NCBI GenBank assembly: GCA_947493745.1
Contig: CANLSM010000013.1
Location: forward strand, 31,181 to 95,180
DNA from: an uncultured Paracoccaceae bacterium
Lineage (GTDB): Bacteria > Pseudomonadota > Alphaproteobacteria > Rhodobacterales > Rhodobacteraceae
DNA length: 64,000 bases
Reading direction: 5' to 3'
Position 1 is the first letter of the stretch. Every line of letters begins with the position of its first letter. Position numbers and translations under genes: made by a program. Positions 47,184 through 56,913 of the stretch are shown one piece after another. A model generated the notes under the pieces. The model worked only from the letters and a program-made list of their open reading frames with translations. It had not been told where the DNA came from and ran no database searches.

Positions 47184-47586
47184 GTGAAATCTCCTCGCGG
47201 GGACGTCGGGCAACCGTCTTGCGTCAGCAGGCGATGGGTCCTACGTATTCCCCGCAACCAAGTGTTGCGAACCGTGTGGCGGCCAGCGCGAGGTCCAATT
47301 CGACTGGTCGTCACACACCCATTTTCAGGCAATACCGAGTCGGCCCGTTGGGATGAGGCATCGTTGCTGCGTTGCAGCACGATTGACAAATTGCCTGTCC
47401 TCAATTGGCAGCGTCATAGGGGCAGACTGCTCAAAGCATTGGCGCAACTCGCCAGATATGCTCAGTATTTGATCACATATGGCGCTCTGCATCAAAAATG
47501 CGCATCACATGCTGCCACCGATCTGCGCAATGTGATCGAAGATACGGCATCGAAGTGATCTCTGGGAGCAGGATATCAATCAGCTC
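47184..47586. promoter_or_regulatory. 403-base divergent control region between urt and ure
   Basis: No gene is seen. A TTGACA (47383-47388) facing urease has no good -10 partner at 16-18 bases. TGCTGC-GTT-GCAGCA (47365-47379) is a short dyad beside it. I found neither a clear sigma-54 (GG-N10-GC) box nor an NtrC consensus, although nitrogen control is the usual arrangement for these genes. Confidence 0.4.
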
Positions 47587-48417
47587 ATGCCCTTTGACCG
47601 GACCGGCAGCATTGCCGCCCAGCCGCGCGCCATTGGCGCGGCGGCGCTGTCGATGCGCGCAGACGATCACGGCGTGACGCGGGTTGAGGGGCTTCGCCAA
47701 TCGGGTTCGACGAAGCTGGTTTTCCCCGACACCCATCGCAAGGACGCCGAGGCGATTATCGTCAATACTGCTGGTGGTATCACGGGCGGGGATCGTTTCG
47801 ATATAAGCGCTCATGTCGGTCGCAATTCCGCCCTGTCACTCACAACTCAGGCCGCTGAGCGCGCCTACCGGGCGCAGCCGGGCGAGACCGGTCAGGTGAC
47901 CACAACGCTGACAGTCGAGGAGGGAGGGCACCTGAACTGGCTGCCGCAGGAGACGATCCTCTTCAACGGGTGCGGGCTGCGCAGACGTCTGGATGTTACA
48001 CTCGCAGATCGCACGGGTCTGCTGATGGTTGAGCCCATCATCTTCGGCCGCGCCGCCATGTGTGAAGAACTGACCAATGTCCGGTTTGAGGACCGTATTA
48101 GGATCCTGCGCGGCGACCGACCTGTCTACATCGACGGCATGACGCTGAGCGGAGATGCGGCCGCCCATCTCGCCCGTCCTGCCATTGCAGGCGGCGCCGG
48201 TGCCATGGCGAGCCTCGTCTACATTGCCACCGAGGCCGCAGCGCGGCTGGATGTGATCCGCAGGATGCTGCCCGCCTCTGCCGGGGCAAGCGCGCTTGCC
48301 GGGGATGTACTGGTGATGCGGCTTCTTGCGACCGACGGTTTCGAGATGCGCCGGTCCCTGATGCCGGTTCTCGATCTTCTCACCCGAAACACCCTGCCAA
48401 CGTCATGGAGACTGTGA
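47587..48417 (+). CDS. ureD: Urease accessory protein UreD (UreH)
   Basis: 276 residues. VEGLRQSGSTKLVFPDTHRKDAEAIIVNTAGGITGGDRFD is the characteristic N-terminal region and ERAYRA, TVEEGGHLNWLPQETILFNGCGLRRRLDV follow. With UreF and UreG it holds apo-urease for nickel insertion. The ribosome site is weak (GGGAG lies more than 20 bases upstream), so the start is less certain. It is the first urease gene, as in most alphaproteobacteria. Confidence 0.93.
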   Translation: MPFDRTGSIAAQPRAIGAAALSMRADDHGVTRVEGLRQSGSTKLVFPDTHRKDAEAIIVNTAGGITGGDRFDISAHVGRNSALSLTTQAAERAYRAQPGETGQVTTTLTVEEGGHLNWLPQETILFNGCGLRRRLDVTLADRTGLLMVEPIIFGRAAMCEELTNVRFEDRIRILRGDRPVYIDGMTLSGDAAAHLARPAIAGGAGAMASLVYIATEAAARLDVIRRMLPASAGASALAGDVLVMRLLATDGFEMRRSLMPVLDLLTRNTLPTSWRL

Positions 48418-48420
48418 CCG

Positions 48421-48723
48421 ATGCAACTTACCCCCCGCGAAAAAGACAAGCTTCTGCTGGCCATGGCGGCCGAGGTCGCCCGCAAGCGCCTGGCCCGCGG
48501 GGTCAAGTTGAACCACCCCGAAGCGATCGCGCTGATCTCTGATGCGGTCATCGAAGGCGCCCGCGACGGCAGGTCGGTTGCCGACATGATGGAGGCCGGA
48601 GGCCGGATCGTGACCCGTGCGCAATGCATGGCGGGCATCGCCGAGATGATCCCCGAGGTTCAGGTTGAGGCAACATTCCCCGACGGGACCAAACTGGTCA
48701 CCGTTCACAACCCGATAAGGTAG
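48421..48723 (+). CDS. ureA: Urease subunit gamma
   Basis: 100 residues, full length for a separate gamma chain. [41 protein letters not shown] and [12 protein letters not shown] are standard. It lies 3 bases after ureD and 7 before ureB. Confidence 0.97.
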   Translation: MQLTPREKDKLLLAMAAEVARKRLARGVKLNHPEAIALISDAVIEGARDGRSVADMMEAGGRIVTRAQCMAGIAEMIPEVQVEATFPDGTKLVTVHNPIR

Positions 48724-48730
48724 GCTGCCC

Positions 48731-49036
48731 ATGATCCCCGGAGAGACTTTCCTCGCAGCGGGCACGCTGACGCTGAATGCGGATGCAACCGCGATCACGT
48801 TGATGGTCGCGAACACCGGCGACCGGCCTGTTCAGATCGGCAGTCATTACCATTTTGCCGAAAGCAACCCCGCGCTCGATTTTGATCGGGAGGCTGCGTA
48901 TGGGATGCGCCTGGATATCGCGGCCGGAACGGCCGTCCGATTTGAACCGGGCCAGCGCCGCCAGGTGCAGCTCATCCCCTTCGGCGGCACTCGCCGCATC
49001 TTCGGCTTCAACGCAAAAGTCATGGGGGACCTCTAG
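48731..49036 (+). CDS. ureB: Urease subunit beta
   Basis: 101 residues. MIPGE at the start, [26 protein letters not shown] and [25 protein letters not shown] are the family landmarks. It is separate from gamma, as usual in proteobacteria. The stop directly abuts ureC. Confidence 0.97.
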   Translation: MIPGETFLAAGTLTLNADATAITLMVANTGDRPVQIGSHYHFAESNPALDFDREAAYGMRLDIAAGTAVRFEPGQRRQVQLIPFGGTRRIFGFNAKVMGDL

Positions 49037-50746
49037 ATGCCCCGCGAAATCCCGCGTGCTCAATATGCCGCCATGTATGGACCGACCACAGGTGACAGGC
49101 TTCGGCTGGCCGATACCGATCTGATCATCGAGGTCGAGCGCGATCTGACGACCTTTGGCGAGGAGGTGAAGTTCGGTGGCGGCAAGGTCATCCGGGATGG
49201 GATGGGACAGTCTCAGGTCACGCGGGCCGGTGGTGCGGTTGACACCGTGATCACAAATGCGCTGATCGTCGATCACTCCGGCATCTACAAGGCCGATATC
49301 GGACTCAGGGGCGGACTGATCCACGGCATCGGCAAGGCGGGCAACCCCGACACGCAGCCCGGCGTGGACATTGTCGTCGGACCGGGCACCGAGGTGATCG
49401 CGGGTGAGGGGCGGATCCTGACGGCTGGGGGCATCGACAGTCATATCCACTTCATCTGCCCACAACAGATGGAAGACGCTCTTCATTCCGGGGTCACGAC
49501 CTGCTTTGGCGGCGGCACCGGCCCGGCCCATGGGACGCTGGCCACCACATGCACGCCCGGGCCATGGCATATTGGCCGCATGTTGCAGGCCATCGACGGG
49601 ATCCCGATGAATGTCGGTCTGTCGGGCAAGGGGAATGCGAGCCAGCCGGACGCTCTGGTTGAAATGGTGGAAGGCGGTGCCTGTGCGCTGAAGTTGCACG
49701 AGGACTGGGGCACGACGCCAGCGGCCATCGATTGCTGTCTCTCCGTCGCCGATGACATGGATGTGCAGGTGATGATCCATACGGATACGCTCAACGAGTC
49801 CGGGTTTGTCGAGCAGACTGTCGCGGCCATGAAGGGCCGGACGATCCATGCGTTCCACACCGAAGGGGCAGGGGGCGGACATGCGCCCGACATCATCAAG
49901 ATCTGTGGTGAGGACAATGTCCTTCCATCCTCCACCAACCCCACGCGCCCCTTCACGGTCAACACGCTGGAAGAGCATCTGGACATGCTCATGGTGTGCC
50001 ATCACCTCGACAAATCCATTCCCGAGGATATCGCGTTTGCCGAAAGCCGCATCCGGCGGGAGACGATAGCAGCCGAGGACATCCTGCATGATCTGGGGGC
50101 GTTCTCGATCATCGCGTCTGACAGTCAGGCCATGGGCCGGGTGGGCGAGGTGCTGATCCGGACATGGCAAACCGCGGACAAGATGAAAAAGCAGCGCGGG
50201 CCGCTGGTGGAAGAGACCGGCGACAACGACAATTTCAGGGTGCGGCGCTACATTGCCAAATACACGATCAATCCGGCGCTGGCGCAGGGCGTCGCTCACG
50301 TGCTGGGCAGCATCGAGGTTGGAAAGCGCGCGGATCTGGTCTTGTGGTCTCCGGCGTTCTTCGGTGTGAAGCCTGAAATGGTCCTGATGGCGGGCACGAT
50401 CGTTGCGGCCCAGATGGGTGATCCGAACGCCTCCATCCCGACGCCGCAGCCGGTCTATTCGCGACCGATGTTCGGGGCATTGGGCCGTTCGCTGGAACAC
50501 TCCGCCGTCACGTTCGTGTCGGAGGCGGCAGAGGCCAACGGGGTGGGGGAGCGGCTCGGGCTTGCCAAACAGACCCTAGCCGTCAGCAACACCCGGACGA
50601 TTGGCAAGAAGGATCTGCTGCTGAATGACGCCACGCCGCATATCGACGTGCACCCCGAGACCTACGAGGTCCGGGCGGATGGCGAGTTATTGACGTGTCA
50701 GCCGGCGGAGACCCTCCCCATGGCGCAACGCTACTTCATGTTCTGA
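49037..50746 (+). CDS. ureC: Urease subunit alpha
   Basis: 569 residues, the catalytic chain hydrolysing urea to ammonia and carbamate. Nickel ligands are in [11 protein letters not shown] (His 136, 138) and the carbamylated lysine is Lys 219 in [14 protein letters not shown]. The third histidine pair region is [15 protein letters not shown], and the mobile flap with its cysteine and histidine is [10 protein letters not shown]. All active-site residues are present, so it should be functional once nickel is loaded. Confidence 0.98.
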   Translation: MPREIPRAQYAAMYGPTTGDRLRLADTDLIIEVERDLTTFGEEVKFGGGKVIRDGMGQSQVTRAGGAVDTVITNALIVDHSGIYKADIGLRGGLIHGIGKAGNPDTQPGVDIVVGPGTEVIAGEGRILTAGGIDSHIHFICPQQMEDALHSGVTTCFGGGTGPAHGTLATTCTPGPWHIGRMLQAIDGIPMNVGLSGKGNASQPDALVEMVEGGACALKLHEDWGTTPAAIDCCLSVADDMDVQVMIHTDTLNESGFVEQTVAAMKGRTIHAFHTEGAGGGHAPDIIKICGEDNVLPSSTNPTRPFTVNTLEEHLDMLMVCHHLDKSIPEDIAFAESRIRRETIAAEDILHDLGAFSIIASDSQAMGRVGEVLIRTWQTADKMKKQRGPLVEETGDNDNFRVRRYIAKYTINPALAQGVAHVLGSIEVGKRADLVLWSPAFFGVKPEMVLMAGTIVAAQMGDPNASIPTPQPVYSRPMFGALGRSLEHSAVTFVSEAAEANGVGERLGLAKQTLAVSNTRTIGKKDLLLNDATPHIDVHPETYEVRADGELLTCQPAETLPMAQRYFMF

Positions 50747-50753
50747 GGCTTTC

Positions 50754-51227
50754 ATGACCGATCTTCCGATTGCGCAAACACTCCATCGAAAAGGACACTG
50801 GTCCGGCGATGCGCAGCCTTGCGAGCTTGACTACGATGCCCGATTTTTGCGGCGCAAACGGCTGACAACCCGCACGGGGCTGTCCTTTCTGGTCGACCTT
50901 TCCCAGACGACATCGCTCGATCACGGTGATGCACTGGAGCTGAATAATGGACGTCTGGTGGAGATCGTGGCGGCGCGGGAGGATCTGCTGTCCGTAACCG
51001 GCCCGGATCTTGTTCGGTTGGCATGGCACATCGGCAACCGTCATACGCCTTGCCAGATCGCACCGGACAGATTGCTCATTCAGGCCGATCCCGTGATCCG
51101 TCACATGCTCGAACATCTCGGCGCGCGTGTTGAAGAGGTGAGCGCGCCCTTTACACCCGAGGGCGGCGCCTACGGACATGGACGCACACATGCGCATGAA
51201 CATGTGGCGACAGCCCATGAACACTGA
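50754..51227 (+). CDS. ureE: Urease accessory protein UreE (nickel chaperone)
   Basis: 157 residues. An N-terminal peptide-binding domain is followed by a metal-binding domain (AWHIGNRHTPCQI and IRHMLEHLGARVEEV). The tail is histidine-rich ([17 protein letters not shown], six histidines) and should bind nickel. The start is 7 bases after ureC. The last 11 bases overlap the chosen ureF start. Confidence 0.94.
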   Translation: MTDLPIAQTLHRKGHWSGDAQPCELDYDARFLRRKRLTTRTGLSFLVDLSQTTSLDHGDALELNNGRLVEIVAAREDLLSVTGPDLVRLAWHIGNRHTPCQIAPDRLLIQADPVIRHMLEHLGARVEEVSAPFTPEGGAYGHGRTHAHEHVATAHEH

Positions 51228-51864
51228 CCGGCAGGCCCTTGTGCTGGCGCAATGGCTGTCGCCTGCCTATCCCATCGGTGCGTTTGCCTATTCGCACGGG
51301 CTGGAGGCGGCCATCCATCAGGGGGCGGTCAGAACGGCTGGCGAGCTTGAGGACTGGCTGTCGGACATTCTGGTCCATGGCAGCGGACGGAATGACTGCA
51401 TCCTGCTGCGGGCTGCACATGGCTGCGCGACACTCGAGGACCTGAATGCCGTGGATATGGAGGCTCAGGCCAACGCGGCCTCCGGCGAGCGTCTTCTTGA
51501 GATGCGTCTGCAGGGGGCGGCTTTCTGCAAGACGACCTCGGCCATCTGTGGCCGGAGCATCCCGGATCTGACATTGCCTGTTGCCGTCGGGTATGCGTCA
51601 GGACAGATGAACCTGTCCGTGTCATTGACCGCGGTCATGTATCTGCAGGCCTTTGTCAGCAATCTCGTCTCTGCCGCAATGCGATTGCTGCCGATCGGCC
51701 AGACAGAGTCTCAGATCATGGTCGCCCGGCTGACCCCGCTTTGCGAGACGGTCGCATATCAGACCGAAGGCACGGGTCTGGACGCACTGCAAAGCTCGGC
51801 CTTCCTGTCGGATGTTGCAGCGATGAGACACGAAACCCTTGAGCCAAGGATATTCAGATCATGA
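51217..51864 (+). CDS. ureF: Urease accessory protein UreF
   Basis: 215 residues. [31 protein letters not shown] is the family's conserved N-terminus and [24 protein letters not shown] its core. It acts with UreD and UreG in activation. The ATG at 51217 suits the family length; an in-frame ATG at 51178 lies inside ureE's histidine tail and would add 13 residues. It overlaps ureG by 4 bases. Confidence 0.93.
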   Translation: MNTDRQALVLAQWLSPAYPIGAFAYSHGLEAAIHQGAVRTAGELEDWLSDILVHGSGRNDCILLRAAHGCATLEDLNAVDMEAQANAASGERLLEMRLQGAAFCKTTSAICGRSIPDLTLPVAVGYASGQMNLSVSLTAVMYLQAFVSNLVSAAMRLLPIGQTESQIMVARLTPLCETVAYQTEGTGLDALQSSAFLSDVAAMRHETLEPRIFRS

Positions 51865-52484
51865 CTGGAATGAACGGTCCGCTGCGTATCGGGATCGGCG
51901 GCCCGGTGGGCGCGGGAAAGACGACGTTGACCGCTGCAATCGCGCGCGCGCTTCACCCCGCTCTCTCAATCGGTGTGATCACCAATGATATCTACACCCG
52001 CGAAGACGCCGAGGCGCTCATGCGCATGCAGATCCTGCCGCAGAACCGGATTATCGGTGTCGAGACGGGCGGCTGTCCGCACACCGCCATTCGCGAGGAT
52101 GCCTCGATCAACCTTGCGGCCATTGCCCAGATGCAGGAGCGGCATCCGGATCTTGAGGTCGTGCTGATCGAGAGCGGAGGCGACAATCTGTCCGCCACTT
52201 TCAGCCCGGAACTCGCGGATCTGACCTTGTATGTCATCGATGTTGCCGCTGGCGAGGAAATCCCACGCAAGGGCGGCCCGGCGATCACCAGATCGGATCT
52301 GCTGGTGATCAACAAGACAGACCTTGCCCCGCATGTCGGCGCTTCGCTTGAGGTGATGAGAACCGACGCTGCCCGGATGCGGGGGCAAAAACCGTTTGTT
52401 TTCTGCTCGTTGCGCAATCGCGAAGGCGAGCGCGAGGTCCTCGCCCGTATCTGCGAGGCCGGTGGCCTGCCTCTCCCGTCCTGA
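51861..52484 (+). CDS. ureG: Urease accessory GTPase UreG
   Basis: 207 residues. The P-loop is [13 protein letters not shown] near residue 13-25, the nickel-binding metal motif is CPH in [15 protein letters not shown], and guanine is read by [47 protein letters not shown] is standard. It couples GTP hydrolysis to nickel delivery. It is the last urease gene. Confidence 0.97.
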   Translation: MTGMNGPLRIGIGGPVGAGKTTLTAAIARALHPALSIGVITNDIYTREDAEALMRMQILPQNRIIGVETGGCPHTAIREDASINLAAIAQMQERHPDLEVVLIESGGDNLSATFSPELADLTLYVIDVAAGEEIPRKGGPAITRSDLLVINKTDLAPHVGASLEVMRTDAARMRGQKPFVFCSLRNREGEREVLARICEAGGLPLPS

Positions 52485-52641
52485 AAACAGGCATTGCCGG
52501 TCATCGCTGGCGGAACTTTCATCATTTTTTTGCGGTGCTGCGGATTAACTTTCAATGGAAAGTTGATTTTTTGCGCGCGACAAGAAATTGTGCTGCAAGG
52601 GCAACTTGTAAAGTGTGCGGTGTCGGGAAGAGGAACAGGCC

Positions 52642-53667
52642 ATGGAAGACCCCAAAGTCAGGAATATGGAGGAATTCGCGGCGCTGAGCGGCATCTCTCG
52701 TCCCACGGTCTCGAAATATTTCAATGATCCGGAAAGTGTCCGGGCATCGACGCGGTCTCGCATCGAGGATGCGCTCAAGAGATATGACTATCGGCCGAAC
52801 ATCTACGCGATGAACCAGAACCGGAAGCTGACCAAGAATATCGGCATCGTTGTCCCCTATCTGGCAGACCCGTTCTTTGCCGAGATCGCGCGCAGCATCG
52901 AACAGCGCTGCATTGATGCGGGCTACAGACCCACGCTCTTCAGTTCGCATGGTGATCAGGCGCTTGAGAACGACATTCTGGAAGGGCTGCGATCGCTCAA
53001 ACCGGCAGGTGTTCTTCTCGCGGCCCTGGGGCGGGGGTCCGACCGGGCGGCCATCGAGAGCTTCTGTGGGGATGTCCCGACAGTTCTCTTTGACAGCCAT
53101 GTGCAGGATGTGGGCATCGCTTTTGTCGGGTCGGACAATCCTCAGTTCTCCATGCTGGCGGTGGACTATCTTTGCCGAACCGGTGAACCGCCCTGTTTCT
53201 TCGAGATGAAGAACCCGTCCAACCCCAACGCCAACAAGCGGCGGCAGGGATATTGCGAGGCAATGGAAAAACTTGGTCATACGCCGCATATCGTATCGGT
53301 CGAAGGCGACGGCTGGGGCTTTGAGGAGATCGGGCGACTGGGTGGCATCGCGGCGCTGGAGAGCGGGCAGTTTTCGACCAATACGATCCTTTGCAGCAAC
53401 GACCGTCTGGCGATCGGATTGCTGGCGGCCTGTTTTGAGAAACGGGTGCGTGTCGGGCGCGATCCGGACTGTGCGATTCGTGTCGCGGGCCAGGACGATC
53501 ACCCGTTTTCACGCTATACGTGCCCGCCGCTGACCACCGTTGCGCAGGACTATGACGCCATTTCCCGTCATGCGGTCGAGACGCTGTTTGCAGCTGTTGA
53601 AGGCGTGCAAAGCACCGAGAAGACAAAACTTTTTGAAGGAAAGCTCGTCATGCGAAGCTCCGCCTGA
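52642..53667 (+). CDS. LacI-family transcriptional regulator
   Basis: 341 residues. The helix-turn-helix and hinge lie at about 6-55 (NMEEFAALSGISRPTVSKYFND, then RIEDALKRYDYRPN). A periplasmic-binding-like sugar domain follows (IGIVVPYLADPFFAEIARSIEQRC, ILCSNDRLAIGLLAACFEKRVRVG). It is co-directional with the polyol operon and 93 bases upstream of its first gene, with a 26-base palindrome in the gap, so it is the likely polyol-responsive regulator. The start at 52642 has GAGGAAC upstream. Confidence 0.92.
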   Translation: MEDPKVRNMEEFAALSGISRPTVSKYFNDPESVRASTRSRIEDALKRYDYRPNIYAMNQNRKLTKNIGIVVPYLADPFFAEIARSIEQRCIDAGYRPTLFSSHGDQALENDILEGLRSLKPAGVLLAALGRGSDRAAIESFCGDVPTVLFDSHVQDVGIAFVGSDNPQFSMLAVDYLCRTGEPPCFFEMKNPSNPNANKRRQGYCEAMEKLGHTPHIVSVEGDGWGFEEIGRLGGIAALESGQFSTNTILCSNDRLAIGLLAACFEKRVRVGRDPDCAIRVAGQDDHPFSRYTCPPLTTVAQDYDAISRHAVETLFAAVEGVQSTEKTKLFEGKLVMRSSA

Positions 53668-53672
53668 GAGAA

Positions 53673-53698
53673 AAATATTTTACGCGCGTAAAGTATTT
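53673..53698. promoter_or_regulatory. LacI-type operator of the polyol operon
   Basis: A 26-base palindrome with a single mismatched pair (53678/53693). Its centre TTTACGCGCGTAAA (53679-53692) is perfect, and the CG centre is typical of LacI-family sites. It starts six bases after the regulator's stop and ends just before the -35. Confidence 0.8.
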
Positions 53699-53699
53699 G

Positions 53700-53729
53700 T
53701 TGACGCCGCGTCACGATTCCTCCTAGTTT
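53700..53729 (+). promoter_or_regulatory. Probable promoter of the polyol operon
   Basis: TTGACG (53700-53705) and TAGTTT (53724-53729) are 18 bases apart, directly downstream of the palindrome. The -10 is poor (3 of 6), so an activator or alternative -10 is possible. Confidence 0.5.
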
Positions 53730-53760
53730 TGTGCACCACATCCAATCAGGGAGGTTCAGG

Positions 53761-55077
53761 ATGTCGATAAAAAACACATTGCGCGCAGCAACCGCGCTTT
53801 CACTTATCAGTGCCGGGAGCGTGTTTGCCGACGGTCATGCCACGACAATCACAATCGCCACGGTGAACAACGGCGATATGGTCCGTATGCAGGGCTACAC
53901 CGACAAATTCACCGAAGAGACCGGCATCCAGGTTGATTGGGTGACACTTGAGGAGAACGTTCTTCGTCAACGTGTGACAACCGACATCACTGCCAAGGGC
54001 GGTCAGTTCGACATCATGACAATCGGCATGTACGAGACGCCGATCTGGGGAGCAAACGGTTGGCTGGTTCCGCTCGACGACCTCTCTGCCGAGTATGATG
54101 CGGATGATATCCTGCCTGCCATGCGGGGCGGACTGTCCCATGACGGGACGATGTATGCGGCGCCGTTCTATGGCGAAAGCTCCATGATCATGTATCGCAC
54201 CGATCTGATGGAGGCCGCTGGCCTCGAGATGCCGGATGCGCCGACATGGGAATTCGTGGCCAGTGCTGCCCGCGCCATGACCGACAAGGACAACGAGATT
54301 TACGGCATCTGCCTGCGCGGCAAGGCTGGCTGGGGCGAGAACGTCGCGTTCCTGACTGCCACGTCGAATGCCTTCGGGGCGCGCTGGTTCGATGAGGACT
54401 GGAATGCGCAGTTCGATGGAGATGCCTGGTCGAACACCCTGAACTTCTACATCGAGCTGATGAATGACGCAGGCCCTCCGGGTGCGTCGAACAACGGCTT
54501 CAACGAGAACCTGTCATTGTTCCAGCAGGGCAAATGCGGCATGTGGATTGATGCGACTGTCGCCGCATCCTTCGTGACCAATCCGGCAGACTCGACAGTG
54601 GCCGACAAGGTTGGCTTCGCTCTTGCTCCCGATACCGGGCTTGGCAAGCGCGGCAACTGGCTTTGGGCATGGGCGCTTGCCATCCCGGCTGGCACCAACA
54701 AGGAAGCCGAAGCCAAGCAGTTCATCGAATGGGCAACCTCCAAGGACTACATCGAGCTGGTTGCTGCCAATGAAGGCTGGGCAAATGTGCCTCCGGGTGC
54801 GCGGACATCTCTCTATGAGAACCCCAACTACGCATCCGTGCCGTTTGCCGAGATGACGCTGAAGTCGATCCTGTCGGCTGATCCGATCAACCCGACGATC
54901 GATCCGGTGCCCTATGTCGGCGTCCAGTTCGTGGCCATCCCGGAGTTTGCAGGCATCGCTACCGAGGTCGGGCAGGAGTTCTCTGCCGCTCTCGCCGGTC
55001 AGCAGACCGCTGAAGAAGCGCTGGCCAAGGCGCAGGCGCTGACAAATGACGCGATGGAAGCTGCCGGCTACCGTTAA
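53761..55077 (+). CDS. smoE: Sorbitol/mannitol ABC transporter substrate-binding protein (SmoE/MtlE type)
   Basis: 438 residues. The signal peptide MSIKNTLRAATALSLISAGSVFA precedes a family 1 sugar-binding protein (TITIATVNNGDMVRMQGYTDKFTEETGIQVDWVTLEENVLRQRVTTDITAKGGQFDIMTIG). GMYETPIWGANGWLVPLDDL and PGARTSLYENPNY fit polyol binders. The start at 53761 follows GGGAGGTTCAGG. It captures polyols for the SmoF/SmoG channel. A strong hairpin follows it. Confidence 0.9.
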   Translation: MSIKNTLRAATALSLISAGSVFADGHATTITIATVNNGDMVRMQGYTDKFTEETGIQVDWVTLEENVLRQRVTTDITAKGGQFDIMTIGMYETPIWGANGWLVPLDDLSAEYDADDILPAMRGGLSHDGTMYAAPFYGESSMIMYRTDLMEAAGLEMPDAPTWEFVASAARAMTDKDNEIYGICLRGKAGWGENVAFLTATSNAFGARWFDEDWNAQFDGDAWSNTLNFYIELMNDAGPPGASNNGFNENLSLFQQGKCGMWIDATVAASFVTNPADSTVADKVGFALAPDTGLGKRGNWLWAWALAIPAGTNKEAEAKQFIEWATSKDYIELVAANEGWANVPPGARTSLYENPNYASVPFAEMTLKSILSADPINPTIDPVPYVGVQFVAIPEFAGIATEVGQEFSAALAGQQTAEEALAKAQALTNDAMEAAGYR

Positions 55078-55091
55078 GCCTCTTCCTCCCG

Positions 55092-55121
55092 GGCCGGAGG
55101 GCGGTTTTCCGCCCTCCGGCC
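55092..55121 (+). other. Intercistronic hairpin after smoE
   Basis: Perfect 13-base arms (55092-55104, 55109-55121) around a TTTT loop, between smoE and smoF. Very stable, no T-run after it. Confidence 0.7.
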
Positions 55122-55194
55122 ACCCTCTACTACCAAACCAAGTCTGACTTCATCTCAATATGGCGTTTCTGCCATTGATAAAGGAGACGTTGTG

Positions 55195-56061
55195 ATGGCC
55201 ACCAAAGCATCCCGATCCGCCGCCCGCCTGATGATGGCACCCGCCGTGATCCTGCTTCTGGGGTGGATGCTGGTCCCCCTGACCATGACACTGTGGTTCT
55301 CATTCCGGAAGTTTCTGCCGATGCGCGGTGGTGATCTGGGATGGGCCGGGTTCGACAACTACGCCCGTTTTGTCACTTCGAGTTCCTTCTGGCCCGCCGT
55401 CTACACCACGCTTCTGATCGTCGGCGGTGTGCTTGTGATCACGGTTATGCTGGGTGTGTTGCTGGCACTGCTGCTCGATCAGCCGATCTGGGGGCAGGGG
55501 GTTGTCCGCATTCTTGTCATCGCGCCGTTCTTCGTCATGCCGACAGTGTCCGCCCTGGTCTGGAAAAACATGTTCATGGACCCGGTGAACGGCCTGTTTG
55601 CCCATCTTTTCAAGTTTTTTGGTGCCGAACCGGTGGTCTGGCTGACCGATGCAGCACTGCCATCGATCATAATGATCGTCTCCTGGCAATGGCTGCCCTT
55701 TGCGACGCTGATCCTGCTGACGGCGATCCAGTCGCTTGACAGCGAGCAGCTTGAGGCCGCCGAAATGGATGGCGCTCCGTCGCTCAAGCGGTTCTGGTTC
55801 ATCATCCTGCCCCATCTGAGCCGCGCCATCACCGTGGTGATCCTGATCCAGACGATCTTCCTTCTGTCGATCTTCGCGGAAATCTTTGTCACGACCCAGG
55901 GTGCTTTCGACACCCGGACCCTGACCTATCTGATTTTCCAGCGGATAACCGACGCCCAGAATATCGGGCTCGGCTCTGCAGGCGGCATCTATGCAATCAT
56001 ACTCGCCAACATCGTTGCGATCTTCCTTATGCGCATCGTTGGCAAGAACCTGGACGCGTGA
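55195..56061 (+). CDS. smoF: Polyol ABC transporter permease (SmoF/MtlF type)
   Basis: 288 residues with six hydrophobic segments. The coupling loop is SLDSEQLEAAEMDGAPSLKRFWFIILPHLSRAI. The ATG at 55195 sits 8 bases after AAGGAG; a GTG at 55192 is also possible. It forms the membrane channel with SmoG. Confidence 0.92.
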   Translation: MATKASRSAARLMMAPAVILLLGWMLVPLTMTLWFSFRKFLPMRGGDLGWAGFDNYARFVTSSSFWPAVYTTLLIVGGVLVITVMLGVLLALLLDQPIWGQGVVRILVIAPFFVMPTVSALVWKNMFMDPVNGLFAHLFKFFGAEPVVWLTDAALPSIIMIVSWQWLPFATLILLTAIQSLDSEQLEAAEMDGAPSLKRFWFIILPHLSRAITVVILIQTIFLLSIFAEIFVTTQGAFDTRTLTYLIFQRITDAQNIGLGSAGGIYAIILANIVAIFLMRIVGKNLDA

Positions 56062-56070
56062 GGAGATATC

Positions 56071-56901
56071 ATGGCCCGAACCGTCACATCACAAAGAAAA
56101 GCTCTGACCACTGCTGCTGCGTGGATCGTAGGACTGCTGATCTTCTTTCCGATCCTGTGGACCATTCTGACCAGTTTCAAGACCGAGGCGCAGGCCATTG
56201 CCAGCCCTCCGATCTTCCTGAACTTCGACTGGACGCTTGAGAACTACGCCATTGTGCAGGACCGGTCCGACTACATGCGGTTCCTGTGGAACTCGATCAT
56301 CATCGCGGGCGGCTCGACGCTGCTGGGCGTGATCATCGCCGTACCGGCCGCATGGTCCATGGCATTCGTGCCATCCAAACGGACCAAGGACATCCTGTTG
56401 TGGATGTTGTCCACCAAGATGCTGCCTGCTGTCGGCGTGCTCTATCCGATCTATCTGCTCTTCATCAAGCTGGGGCTTCTGGATACGCGAACCGGGCTGG
56501 TGATCGTGCTGATGCTGATCAACCTGCCGATCATCGTCTGGATGCTCTACACTTATTTCAGGGAGATCCCGGGCGAGATTCTGGAGGCCGCCCGTATGGA
56601 TGGTGCTACGCTGAAGGAGGAGATCCTCTATGTGCTGACGCCGATGGCGATCCCGGGCATCGCCTCGACGATCCTTCTCAACTTCATCCTGGCATGGAAC
56701 GAGGCGTTCTGGACACTCAACCTGACCGCCGCAAAGGCGGGTCCGCTGACAGCTTTCATCGCCAGCTATTCCAGCCCGGAAGGACTGTTCTATGCCAAGC
56801 TCAGCGCGGCCTCGACCATGGCCATTGCACCGATACTCATTCTCGGCTGGTTCAGCCAGAAACAACTCGTCCGTGGTTTGACCTTCGGCGCAGTTAAATA
56901 G
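56071..56901 (+). CDS. smoG: Polyol ABC transporter permease (SmoG/MtlG type)
   Basis: 276 residues, six hydrophobic segments. FPILWTILTSFKTEAQA is the MalG-like opening and EIPGEILEAARMDGATLKEEILYVLTPMAIPGIAS the coupling loop. It begins 9 bases after smoF. Confidence 0.92.
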   Translation: MARTVTSQRKALTTAAAWIVGLLIFFPILWTILTSFKTEAQAIASPPIFLNFDWTLENYAIVQDRSDYMRFLWNSIIIAGGSTLLGVIIAVPAAWSMAFVPSKRTKDILLWMLSTKMLPAVGVLYPIYLLFIKLGLLDTRTGLVIVLMLINLPIIVWMLYTYFREIPGEILEAARMDGATLKEEILYVLTPMAIPGIASTILLNFILAWNEAFWTLNLTAAKAGPLTAFIASYSSPEGLFYAKLSAASTMAIAPILILGWFSQKQLVRGLTFGAVK

Positions 56902-56913
56902 GGGAAACGATCC

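Noticed and set aside
47383..47388. TTGACA as a sigma-70 promoter for ureD
   Set aside because: No acceptable -10 hexamer at 16-18 bases; kept only as a note in the control region.
48698..50500. 600-residue minus-strand open frame opposite ureC
   Set aside because: Lies against a gene with every urease active-site motif; the frame is a high-GC shadow.
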